DNA from: Acidobacteriota bacterium
GTDB taxonomy: Bacteria > Acidobacteriota > Vicinamibacteria > Vicinamibacterales > UBA8438
NCBI GenBank assembly: GCA_012963185.1
Contig: DTWD01000093.1
Location: 1-7,365 of the forward strand
Direction: 5' to 3'
DNA: 7,365 nt
Positions 1-6,412 of this stretch are shown here, in pieces. The notes beneath the pieces were generated by a model. The model saw only the letters and a program-made list of their open reading frames with translations. It did not search any database and was not told the origin of the DNA. Within the stretch, counting starts at the first letter, position 1. Each line of letters starts with the position of its first letter. The position numbers and the translations under genes are program-made.

Positions 1-109
1 TCATAGGAGAGGGGAAACACCCGTTCCCATGCCGAACACGGCAGTTAAGCCCTCTACCGCCGATGGTACTGCGAGGGTGACTTCGTGGGAGAGTAGGTCG
101 CTGCCGGGG
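1..109 (+). rRNA. rrf: 5S ribosomal RNA, 5' end cut by the window edge
   Basis: The first ~109 bases match the conserved 5S rRNA pattern: the CCCGTTCCCATGCCGAACAC block (loop B/C region) near 21-40, AGTTAAGCCCTC at about 44-55, CGCCGATGGTACTGCG near 58-73, and GGGAGAGTAGGTCGCTGCC at about 87-105. The final GCTGCCGGGG is the 3' strand of helix I, whose 5' partner is missing. By comparison with the usual ~115-120 nt, about ten 5' bases lie outside the window. It is the last gene of an rRNA operon, since a terminator follows at once. The exact 3' end (108-110) is uncertain because the gene runs into a T tract. Confidence 0.96.
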
Positions 110-117
110 TTTTTTTG

Positions 118-149
118 GCCCAGCACATGCTAAGTGTGCTGGGCTTTTT
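118..149 (+). terminator. Rho-independent terminator of the rRNA operon
   Basis: A perfect 10-bp stem, GCCCAGCACA (118-127) with TGTGCTGGGC (135-144), closes a 7-nt loop. It is followed by TTTTT (145-149), then CC and six more T. A T tract (110-116) also separates it from the 5S 3' end. Its place directly after the 5S gene marks it as the end of the rRNA transcription unit. The following membrane-protein gene therefore needs its own promoter. Confidence 0.93.
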
Positions 150-206
150 CCTTTTTTGTTAAACAGGTAATTTTAAATTTAGTTGAGATCAACAAGAGTC
201 CTCGGT

Positions 207-235
207 GTCTTGCGCATCGAGTATGTTGCTATAGA
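207..235 (+). promoter_or_regulatory. Candidate extended -10 promoter for the membrane-protein gene
   Basis: TGCTATAGA (227-235) resembles an extended -10 element (TGn followed by TATAGA). A 17-bp spacer separates it from GTCTTG (207-212), a mediocre -35. Transcription would start near 242, giving a leader of about 40 nt before the ATG at 281. It lies in the only gap (150-280) between the rRNA terminator and that gene, where a promoter is expected. The match is weak and other placements are possible. Confidence 0.3.
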
Positions 236-280
236 CAATCTTTCCTACAGCAGAGATTTGGCACCCTAAGTCACAACGAT

Positions 281-1018
281 ATGGACGTCGATATTCCACG
301 AACAGACGATCACGGCATTCCACTTGAATTTGCCAGCGAGCGAAAGATTCGTTACCGCAACAAACTGTATTACCGTTTAAATCATTGGCCGATCTGGATC
401 TGGGTGTTTTTTATTACGCCTGGTCCATTGATTTTTGACCTCTTCGAGAACGGCTTTGATGCACGCATGGCGATGTGGCTGGGTGTTGTGCTCATTGGCA
501 CGGGGAGTGCGGGTATTCGTGGCAAACTTCCGGGGTGTGAGCCTCGGCCGTATATCATCCGTTTCACCGAAGACCGTCCGAATCCTTTGTATCGACGCGT
601 GTGTTACACATTTGCGTGGAGCGCGGTGCTGACGTTCGGCTTGCTCAACCTTGCTGGTCTTGTTCTCGCAGTTTTTAGTGGAGAATGGGTGCTTTGGCAA
701 CTGTATGATGCAGCCTATTTTCCAATCGCTGGCGTCGTTTGGATTCTTGGGCTGATCGGTCGGTTACCGCGCGTTCAGGCATCAACCAAAGGAGAAGGAC
801 ACGAGCGCAGGTTTTTTTATGGTTCTCTGTGGGCCATGTGTCTAGCGCAACCAGCGCTGTGGTTTTTGTGGGCAGTGGTGCCTGAAGGACGCTTTGGCGA
901 TATTTTTAAACTCACCATGTTCGTCGCGATACTGGTGTTCGTTGCGTTGTTGTCCTATCGGGGTGTACTTCCCCGCACTAAACCAATAGTGCCAGGTGAA
1001 CTCGCAGTTAGCGACTGA
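281..1018 (+). CDS. Conserved multi-pass membrane protein of unknown function
   Basis: This 245-residue protein has about six predicted hydrophobic segments, near residues 36-55, 62-80, 106-132, 140-162, 178-201 and 208-226. A polar N-terminus of about 35 residues precedes them. The loop between segments 2 and 3 is distinctive, running from GIRGKLPGCEPRPY (78-91) through FTEDRPNPLYRR (95-106), and looks like a conserved signature. I recall similar hypothetical proteins in Acidobacteriota but know no function. The frame is open further upstream to a GTG at 134, but that GTG lies inside the rRNA terminator stem-loop and the extra residues look non-conserved. The ATG at 281 is the first ATG in frame and is preferred. 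No strong Shine-Dalgarno sequence precedes it. The gene ends three bases before the stop of the convergent dehydrogenase. An inner-membrane location is inferred from hydrophobicity alone. Confidence 0.75.
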   Translation: MDVDIPRTDDHGIPLEFASERKIRYRNKLYYRLNHWPIWIWVFFITPGPLIFDLFENGFDARMAMWLGVVLIGTGSAGIRGKLPGCEPRPYIIRFTEDRPNPLYRRVCYTFAWSAVLTFGLLNLAGLVLAVFSGEWVLWQLYDAAYFPIAGVVWILGLIGRLPRVQASTKGEGHERRFFYGSLWAMCLAQPALWFLWAVVPEGRFGDIFKLTMFVAILVFVALLSYRGVLPRTKPIVPGELAVSD

Positions 1019-1021
1019 TAA

Positions 1022-2002
1022 CTACGGTTGCAGTAGGACTTTTAGTGAGGTTGTTGCGAGGGCAAACGCGTCTTCAAATGATTCCATATGATAGGTGCCT
1101 GCTACTAGGTCCTCTGTCTTCACATGACGATTCATGAGCATTTCAAGGCCTCGTTCGAACGGACCGCATCGTGACCCAATCAGCGTGAGTTCGTCGACGA
1201 CCGCCGGCCAAAGTTCGACAAGTGCAGCTCCATGAAATGTCGATTTCATGACAACCGTACCGCGCGGACGAACAAGTTCCATGGCACGTTGTAAACCATC
1301 GGGACGACCAGTTGCATCGACGGTGAGATCGAATGATTTGGATGCAATGGTGTCCTTGCTCAAAGCAGTGTTCAACCCAAAAGACTCTGCGAGTTTCAGT
1401 TTGTTTGTATGGCGACCGACCTGCGTGACGGTGGCACCTGTTGATTGCAGAACTTGACCAATGAGAAGACCGAGCCGACCATCACCTACGACTGCGATGC
1501 GGGCGCGCATAGTGACGTCAACTTGGGTCAATATTGCGCACGCTGCTGCAGTTGGTTCTACAAATACAGCAGCTTGGTCGGAGAGTGAATCTGGTAGTGC
1601 ATGAAGATTTCTGGCCGGTAGCGATATGTGTGTTGCGAACGTGCCGTCACGATTAAGTATGCCCAAAACTGATCGAGTCGGACAGTGTTCGCGAACACCG
1701 GCAATACACGAATCGCAGGCACCACAACTGGCATTGATTTCTCCAACGACGCGCTTGCCAATCCAATGCCGGTCTCTGTCAGGTGCATCTTCAACAACGC
1801 CAACAAATTCGTGTCCGGGTATGCCGGTGTAGTCTGCGTACCCACGGATTAGTTCGAGGTCAGTTCCGCAGATACCTGCATACGTTACCCGGATGCGGCA
1901 TTCGCCATTCCGTTCTCCGAAAGGTATGTGGCGTAGTACTGGACGCTTGACCGCAAGATTGGTCTGGTCAGCTTCAACAGAGTCAATGACGAGTGCGCGC
2001 AT
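1022..2002 (-). CDS. Zinc-dependent medium-chain alcohol dehydrogenase (MDR family)
   Basis: This 326-residue cytoplasmic oxidoreductase has the domain order of the MDR superfamily: an N-terminal GroES-like catalytic domain (about 1-150) and a Rossmann cofactor domain (about 165-290). Catalytic zinc ligands are visible as C45 in GICGTD, H64 in GHE and E149 in VEP. All four structural-zinc cysteines are present (C93, C96, C99, C107). The glycine-rich turn GDGRLG is at 173-178. The second Rossmann strand ends in VGRH (195-198), with arginine where NAD-specific members carry aspartate, so NADP(H) use is plausible but inferred. The length is slightly shorter than the usual 340-350. Threonine dehydrogenase and sorbitol/glucose dehydrogenase are relatives, but the substrate cannot be assigned. 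The start MRALVID is typical of the family; no clear Shine-Dalgarno is seen. It converges on the membrane-protein gene and diverges from the peptidase gene. Confidence 0.9.
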   Translation of the reverse strand: MRALVIDSVEADQTNLAVKRPVLRHIPFGERNGECRIRVTYAGICGTDLELIRGYADYTGIPGHEFVGVVEDAPDRDRHWIGKRVVGEINASCGACDSCIAGVREHCPTRSVLGILNRDGTFATHISLPARNLHALPDSLSDQAAVFVEPTAAACAILTQVDVTMRARIAVVGDGRLGLLIGQVLQSTGATVTQVGRHTNKLKLAESFGLNTALSKDTIASKSFDLTVDATGRPDGLQRAMELVRPRGTVVMKSTFHGAALVELWPAVVDELTLIGSRCGPFERGLEMLMNRHVKTEDLVAGTYHMESFEDAFALATTSLKVLLQP

Positions 2003-2122
2003 GTGGCGATCGTAACAGTCAGAATTCCTATAGGCGTGAATGCAAAGATTTAGCCCCTGTTGCGAGATGTTTTGACAATTGAGGAGTGGATTCCCTGCTC
2101 TTAATCGATTGACCGATCTAGA
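2003..2122. promoter_or_regulatory. Divergent intergenic region between dehydrogenase and peptidase genes
   Basis: These 120 bp must hold the promoters of both divergent units. On the plus strand a perfect TTGACA lies at 2072-2077, but no convincing -10 follows at 15-19 bp; the nearest AT-rich hexamer, CTTAAT (2100-2105), is 22 bp away. An 8-bp palindrome AATCGATT (2103-2110) lies just before the peptidase start. For the minus strand, CCTATA (2027-2032) would read as TATAGG, without a recognisable -35. Assignment as a control region rests mainly on position. Confidence 0.3.
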
Positions 2123-3583
2123 ATGATTAGGATGTTTCGATTGATAGCGTGGCGGTTGTCATTGTGTGCGCTTCTGATAGTGGCCTTGTTAGCCAATGTG
2201 CAGGCGCAGGGAGCAAATGAAGACGCGTTTAATAGCTATTTTCTTGATAAGACGATGCGTGTTGACTACTTCCATGCAGGTGGTCTGGGTACTGAGGTTC
2301 TTGGACTTGATCAAGTCGTTTCCGATGGAATGTGGGCCGGGAGCCGTAAGCGACTTATCGACGATCTGAATCTCGGGAAGTATCTGTTTGAGGTTATTGA
2401 CCGAGAGACGAATGGCGTCATCTATTCTCGGGGCTTTGCGTCTATTTACGGAGAATGGGAGACCATCCCTGAATCCAGAGAAGTTTACCGGGTATTCCAT
2501 GAGTCACTGCGCTTTCCGTGGCCGAAGAAACCGGTTCAAATCGTTTTAAAGGTACGGGATCAAGAAAATAGTTTTCACCAGATATGGTCGACAGTGATCG
2601 ATCCGAATTCGAGATTCGTTAACCCGACCAATCGACCGCCCATGGGGGACGTTTGGCCATTGTTTACAAATGGCCCATCCCACGAGAAAGTTGACCTATT
2701 GGTGCTTGGAGAGGGGTACACAAGCGAGCAGACTGAAAAATTCCATGGCGATGCCGATCGGCTTGTCGAAGCGTTATTCGAAGAAGAGCCCTTCAAAGGG
2801 CGTCGGGATGATTTCAATGTGTGGGGCTTAGATCTTCCGTCTGAAGAACCCGGGGTGACGCGACCGCGTGCCGGTCAGTTTCGACGAACCCCTTTATCTG
2901 CCGAGTACAACATTTTCGATTCTGAACGGTATCTTCTTACCTATGACAACCGCGCGCTGCGTGATGCGGCTTCCGCCGCTCCCTATGAATTTATCGAGAT
3001 CCTAGTCAATGAAGATCAATACGGCGGTGGTGGCATTTTTAACTTTCAGGCGACAGCGGCTGCCGATACTGGATTTGCTGAGTATGTCTTTGTTCACGAG
3101 TTTGGCCATCACTTTGCAGGTCTGGCCGATGAGTACTACACCTCTGACGTTGCGTACGAAACCGGTGGTACTTACCATCCTGAACCGTGGGAACCGAATG
3201 TAACAGCCCTTCATGTTCCCACTCAACTCAAGTGGCGAGACCTTGTAAGTGACGATACCCCTCTTCCCACACCGTGGGATAAAGCAGCGTTTGAGTCAGA
3301 GAGTTCGGCAGCGCAACGGCAGAGAGCGGAATTACGTAGGACGGGTGTCCCTGAGGCAGAGATGGATCGACATTTCACTGCGCAGATGGAGCGTGAGACT
3401 GAGGCACTGCAAAATATGACGCATGCAGGTAAGGTCGGGGCGTTCGAGGGCGCGTCATATGAGCCGACTGGTCTCTATAGGTCTGAGATCGATTGCATTA
3501 TGTTTACTCGCAACCCAGTTGGGTTTTGCCGCGTGTGTCAGCGAGCCATTTCGAGAGTGATTGACCAATATTCTCGCCCGTAG
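2123..3583 (+). CDS. Secreted zinc metallopeptidase, peptidase family M64 (IgA-peptidase-like)
   Basis: This 486-residue protein starts with a basic n-region and hydrophobic core (residues 5-24), ending in VQA at 26-28. That is a classical signal peptide predicting export to the periplasm or outside. Residues about 37-166 match the M64 N-terminal beta domain, and about 175-485 the M64 catalytic domain. The active site HEFGHHFAGLADEY (325-338) supplies zinc ligands H325 and H329, general base E326 and the family's acidic third ligand (D336). A charged, probably helical insert at about 386-432 is followed by a C-terminal cysteine motif (C458, C469, C472) around CIMFTRNPVGFC, typical of the family. 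Substrate is unknown; the IgA name comes from one characterised clostridial member. The start at 2123 is the first in frame after a stop; the ATG at 2132 is an alternative, and neither has a strong Shine-Dalgarno. Its stop lies 36 bp before glcD on the same strand, so co-transcription is likely. Confidence 0.92.
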   Translation: MIRMFRLIAWRLSLCALLIVALLANVQAQGANEDAFNSYFLDKTMRVDYFHAGGLGTEVLGLDQVVSDGMWAGSRKRLIDDLNLGKYLFEVIDRETNGVIYSRGFASIYGEWETIPESREVYRVFHESLRFPWPKKPVQIVLKVRDQENSFHQIWSTVIDPNSRFVNPTNRPPMGDVWPLFTNGPSHEKVDLLVLGEGYTSEQTEKFHGDADRLVEALFEEEPFKGRRDDFNVWGLDLPSEEPGVTRPRAGQFRRTPLSAEYNIFDSERYLLTYDNRALRDAASAAPYEFIEILVNEDQYGGGGIFNFQATAAADTGFAEYVFVHEFGHHFAGLADEYYTSDVAYETGGTYHPEPWEPNVTALHVPTQLKWRDLVSDDTPLPTPWDKAAFESESSAAQRQRAELRRTGVPEAEMDRHFTAQMERETEALQNMTHAGKVGAFEGASYEPTGLYRSEIDCIMFTRNPVGFCRVCQRAISRVIDQYSRP

Positions 3584-3607
3584 CGTTACCGACAACAGGG
3601 GGACATC

Positions 3608-3612
3608 AGAGG
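3608..3612 (+). promoter_or_regulatory. Ribosome binding site supporting the GTG start of glcD
   Basis: AGAGG lies 7 nt before the GTG at 3620, a good Shine-Dalgarno match at good spacing. A second purine run (GGGGGA, 3598-3603) lies farther upstream. This supports a GTG start at 3620, and the encoded MEKIFLDQLEQIVG aligns with where GlcD proteins normally begin. Confidence 0.6.
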
Positions 3613-3619
3613 TTCACCA

Positions 3620-5068
3620 GTGGAAAAGATCTTTCTCGATCAACTTGAGCAGATTGTCGGAATGGACGGCATGGTTCGCGATGACGGCGAATTGCTGACC
3701 TATGAATCAGACGGCTTAGTAAAACTACGTTCTAAACCTGGTGCGGTGGTTTTACCGACATCTACCGAGCAAGTACAGGCGGTGGTGAAGTTGTGTCACG
3801 AGTCAGGCGTGCCATTTGTTGCTCGAGGTCAAGGGACAGGACTGTCCGGTGGGGCGATGCCGCATCCGGATGGAGTTCTGATCGTCTTAACGAGAATGAA
3901 TCGTATTCTCGATATTGATTTGCCCAACCGTTGTATCACCGTTGAGCCCGGAGTAATCAACCTTGATGTCAGCAAGGCAGTGTCACACGAGGGTTATTAC
4001 TATGCGCCAGACCCATCGAGTCAGGTGATTTGCTCGATTGGAGGCAATCTCGCAGAAAATTCTGGTGGGGCTCACTGTTTAAAGTATGGATTTACGGTTC
4101 ATCATGTGCTCGGTGTTGAAGCGGTGTTGCCAGACGGCGACATCATTAAGCTCGGTGGTCCGGCTCGTGATGTGCCCGGACTGGATTTGCTTGGCGTACT
4201 TGTTGGTTCAGAGGGAACCCTGGCGGTCGTAACAAAAATTACTCTCAATCTATTGCGTAAGCCTGCCGCCGTAAAGACGCTTTTGGCGGCATTTGATTCT
4301 ACCGAGGCTGCCGGAAACGCGGTGTCTGGCATCATTGGTGCAGGGATTATTCCCGCAGCAGTCGAGATGATGGATCGCGTGACGATTGAAGCGGCGGAGG
4401 AAGCGGTTCATCCGAACTTTCCGAAGACTGACGCCATACTCATCGTTGAGCTCGACGGTGCCGAAGCTGAAGTGTCCACTCTTTTCACGCGAGTTGAAGA
4501 GGTGTGTATCGAGGCTAAAGCATGCGAGATTCAAATAGCCAAAACAAACGAACAACGAGCCCGGTTCTGGCAGGGGCGGAAGGCGGCATTTGCGGCGATG
4601 GGACGGGTGTCGCCCAGTTATTACGTTCAAGATGGGGTCATCCCGAGAACGAAGCTCCCTGAAGTCCTTAATCGAATCGAGGCGCTTTCGGAGAGGTCGG
4701 GTTTGAAGATTGGTAACGTGTTTCACGCCGGTGATGGCAATCTCCATCCTCTCGTGTGTTATGACGAGCGAATACCAGGTCAGGCAGATTTGGCACAGGA
4801 GGTCGCCACTGAAATTTTGACCTACTGTCTTGATGTCGGAGGATCGATTACCGGCGAACACGGAGTTGGTGCGGACAAGGCGAAGCATCTACCAAAGATG
4901 TTTAACGAGATCGACCTCGATACGATGCAGCTTGTTCGCTGTGCTTTTGACCCCGGTTATATTTGTAACCCAGGTAAAATCTTTCCGACTCCACGACTCT
5001 GTGGAGAAGTGCCGGGCCCGTATCGTCAACATCCAACCGAGGCAGCAGGTGTGGCCGAGCGTTTTTGA
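3620..5068 (+). CDS. glcD: Glycolate oxidase subunit GlcD (FAD-linked 2-hydroxyacid dehydrogenase)
   Basis: This 482-residue flavoprotein oxidises glycolate (or a related 2-hydroxyacid such as D-lactate) to the 2-oxoacid, passing electrons through the GlcEF partners. The PCMH-type FAD-binding domain spans about 38-217. It includes VARGQGTGLSGG (67-78), DPSSQ (131-135), SIGGNLAENSGGAHCLKYG (139-157) and GSEGT (196-200). The C-terminal FAD-oxidase domain spans about 218-457 and carries the metal-site motifs HAGDGNLHP (369-377, with H369 and H376) and GEHGVG (412-417, with E413). The C-terminus has the usual FDPGYICNPGKIFP pattern. Length is close to the E. coli enzyme (about 499). No signal peptide is present, so it acts in the cytoplasm, probably membrane-associated via the complex. 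The start is GTG, backed by an AGAGG site. The stop overlaps the glcE start by one base. D-lactate dehydrogenase is the main alternative, but the adjacent GlcE and GlcF favour glycolate oxidase. Confidence 0.93.
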   Translation: MEKIFLDQLEQIVGMDGMVRDDGELLTYESDGLVKLRSKPGAVVLPTSTEQVQAVVKLCHESGVPFVARGQGTGLSGGAMPHPDGVLIVLTRMNRILDIDLPNRCITVEPGVINLDVSKAVSHEGYYYAPDPSSQVICSIGGNLAENSGGAHCLKYGFTVHHVLGVEAVLPDGDIIKLGGPARDVPGLDLLGVLVGSEGTLAVVTKITLNLLRKPAAVKTLLAAFDSTEAAGNAVSGIIGAGIIPAAVEMMDRVTIEAAEEAVHPNFPKTDAILIVELDGAEAEVSTLFTRVEEVCIEAKACEIQIAKTNEQRARFWQGRKAAFAAMGRVSPSYYVQDGVIPRTKLPEVLNRIEALSERSGLKIGNVFHAGDGNLHPLVCYDERIPGQADLAQEVATEILTYCLDVGGSITGEHGVGADKAKHLPKMFNEIDLDTMQLVRCAFDPGYICNPGKIFPTPRLCGEVPGPYRQHPTEAAGVAERF

Positions 5069-6351
5069 TGGCGGTACTTTCTCCCAGTGTGCTTGTAGAA
5101 CAATCGCGTTCCCGTGTCGGACAAAGCGTGGTCCGCTCTTCGACGGATACGGACGCGGTGGATGGTATTCATCCGAGCCTTGTTGTCGAGCCACTAACTA
5201 CCGATGACATGGTTGCAACGTTAGCTTGGGCGTCAACTGAGCGACTGAAGGTCATGGTCGTTGGTGGACGGACGAAACAGGGTTGGGGCGCACCGGCCAC
5301 ATCCATTGACCTGATGCTATCGACTGCGAGGTTGAATCGTGTAGTCGAACATTGCCACGGAGACCTCACAGCAACAGTGGAGGCAGGTGCTACATTGGCC
5401 TCGGTCAACAGGGAATTGGCGCGTCATCGGCAGTGGTTACCATGGGACCCGCCTTGGTCTGATCGCGCAACGATTGGCGGAATTGTCGCGACTAACGATA
5501 CCGGGCCGAGACGCCACGGGTATGGTACACCTCGCGATGGAATTATCGGCGTAGCCATGGTACGTGCCGACGGGGAATTGGCTAAGTCTGGGGGCATCGT
5601 TGTTAAGAACGTTGCTGGTTACGATGTGTCGCGTCTCGTGACGGGGTCGTTCGGTTGCCTCGGAGTTATTGTTACGGCCACTTTCAAGGTGTTACCGATT
5701 GCCGGTGCATCGCGTACGGTTGCAATTGAGCTTGATACGCTCGAGTCCGCTGAGAGCGTGGTACGTAGTCTTTCCATGTCGGCTTTAACGCCAACAGCCA
5801 TTGAGTTAGTTACGGCCACAGACCAGAGTCGACTACTTGTGCGTTTTGAGTCGGTTGAAGAGGCATCAGTGCAACAATCACAACAGGCGTGCAGCCTTGT
5901 GGGTTCGTTTGGGCAGACCAAAATATTGACTGGCGAAGACGAAGCTATTTTGTGGCGAGAGCACGCAATGCATTGGTCGGAGGAGGCTGATGCAACCCTG
6001 ATAAAGCTGAGTTGTGCTCCTGCCGAACTGTTTGAGATGTTGAAGTTGTTGCGTACGGCGTCGGCTGAGCATGGGCTTGAGTGCGCGGCCGCAGGTCGTG
6101 CCGGCCTTGGGGTCGTAGATGTCAGACTAGATGGTTCGATTGGTGCGCAAGTCCGCATGATTCAACACCTTCGTCAGCAATTAACAATTGGGCGCGGCTC
6201 GGTTGTTGTACGTAATGGTTCAGTGGCATTGCGTCGGAAGATTGATACGTGGGGGGAAATCGGTAGTGGTCTACGTGTTATGAAAGCGGTGAAGTCGCGG
6301 TTTGACCCGGATAATCGGTTGAGTCCTGGTCGGGGACCAGGGGGGCTCTAA
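5068..6351 (+). CDS. glcE: Glycolate oxidase subunit GlcE (FAD-binding)
   Basis: This 427-residue protein is the second, diverged FAD-domain subunit of the glycolate oxidase complex. The PCMH domain (about 35-212) shows the GlcE pattern: VVGGRTKQGWG (64-74), GDLTATVEAGATL (98-110), WDPPW (126-130), ATIGGIVATNDTGPRR (134-149) and KNVAGYDVSRLVTGSFGCLG (180-199). The C-terminus ends with the typical RFDPDNRLSPGR (411-422). It lacks the HxGDGNLH and EHGVG metal motifs of GlcD, as expected of GlcE. It is longer than the E. coli protein (about 350), mainly through extra N-terminal residues and a longer C-terminal half. The ATG at 5068 overlaps the glcD stop as TGATG. A TTG at 5065 is in frame but less likely. 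With no clear Shine-Dalgarno, translation is probably coupled to glcD. It faces glcF tail to tail, with 17 bp between their stop codons. Confidence 0.9.
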   Translation: MAVLSPSVLVEQSRSRVGQSVVRSSTDTDAVDGIHPSLVVEPLTTDDMVATLAWASTERLKVMVVGGRTKQGWGAPATSIDLMLSTARLNRVVEHCHGDLTATVEAGATLASVNRELARHRQWLPWDPPWSDRATIGGIVATNDTGPRRHGYGTPRDGIIGVAMVRADGELAKSGGIVVKNVAGYDVSRLVTGSFGCLGVIVTATFKVLPIAGASRTVAIELDTLESAESVVRSLSMSALTPTAIELVTATDQSRLLVRFESVEEASVQQSQQACSLVGSFGQTKILTGEDEAILWREHAMHWSEEADATLIKLSCAPAELFEMLKLLRTASAEHGLECAAAGRAGLGVVDVRLDGSIGAQVRMIQHLRQQLTIGRGSVVVRNGSVALRRKIDTWGEIGSGLRVMKAVKSRFDPDNRLSPGRGPGGL

Positions 6352-6353
6352 GT

Positions 6354-6412
6354 CGTCTATCCGTTGCGTCAGTTTGTTGCTGAATTATCTAACGATGTGT
6401 TTTGGATAGACG
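6354..6412. repeat. 9-bp inverted repeat across the glcE/glcF 3' ends
   Basis: CGTCTATCC (6354-6362) and GGATAGACG (6404-6412) are perfect inverse complements separated by 41 nt. The pair begins three bases after the glcE stop and extends into the 3' end of glcF. It could fold in either transcript and help end the convergent transcripts. However, the loop is long and no T tract follows on either strand, so it is not a standard intrinsic terminator. A match of this size could also arise by chance in a window this long. Confidence 0.25.

Noticed and set aside
1007..1023. Small inverted repeat AGTTA/TAACT at the convergent membrane-protein/dehydrogenase ends
   Set aside because: Only 5 bp with an 8-nt loop and no T tract; too short to call a terminator.
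1558..1845. Minus-strand alternative frame inside the dehydrogenase gene
   Set aside because: Overlaps the zinc-binding region of a clear MDR protein and shows no independent signal.
2119..2124. TAGAAT as a -10 element for the peptidase gene
   Set aside because: It overlaps the start codon and has no -35 at proper spacing; it would only fit the alternative ATG at 2132 as a near-leaderless transcript.
4250..4888. Long minus-strand open frame (212 codons) inside glcD
   Set aside because: It lies wholly antisense to a strongly conserved flavoprotein gene. Its product is rich in Arg/Cys/His without any domain pattern, and it is a by-product of codon use on the other strand.
4830..5207. Plus-strand open frame bridging the glcD/glcE junction in another frame
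   Set aside because: Both flanking genes are well supported with a TGATG overlap here. The third frame gives a Cys/Arg-rich product with no family features.
5619..6158. Minus-strand open frame (179 codons) inside glcE
   Set aside because: Ser/Ala/Thr-rich low-complexity product, fully antisense to glcE, with no recognisable motif.
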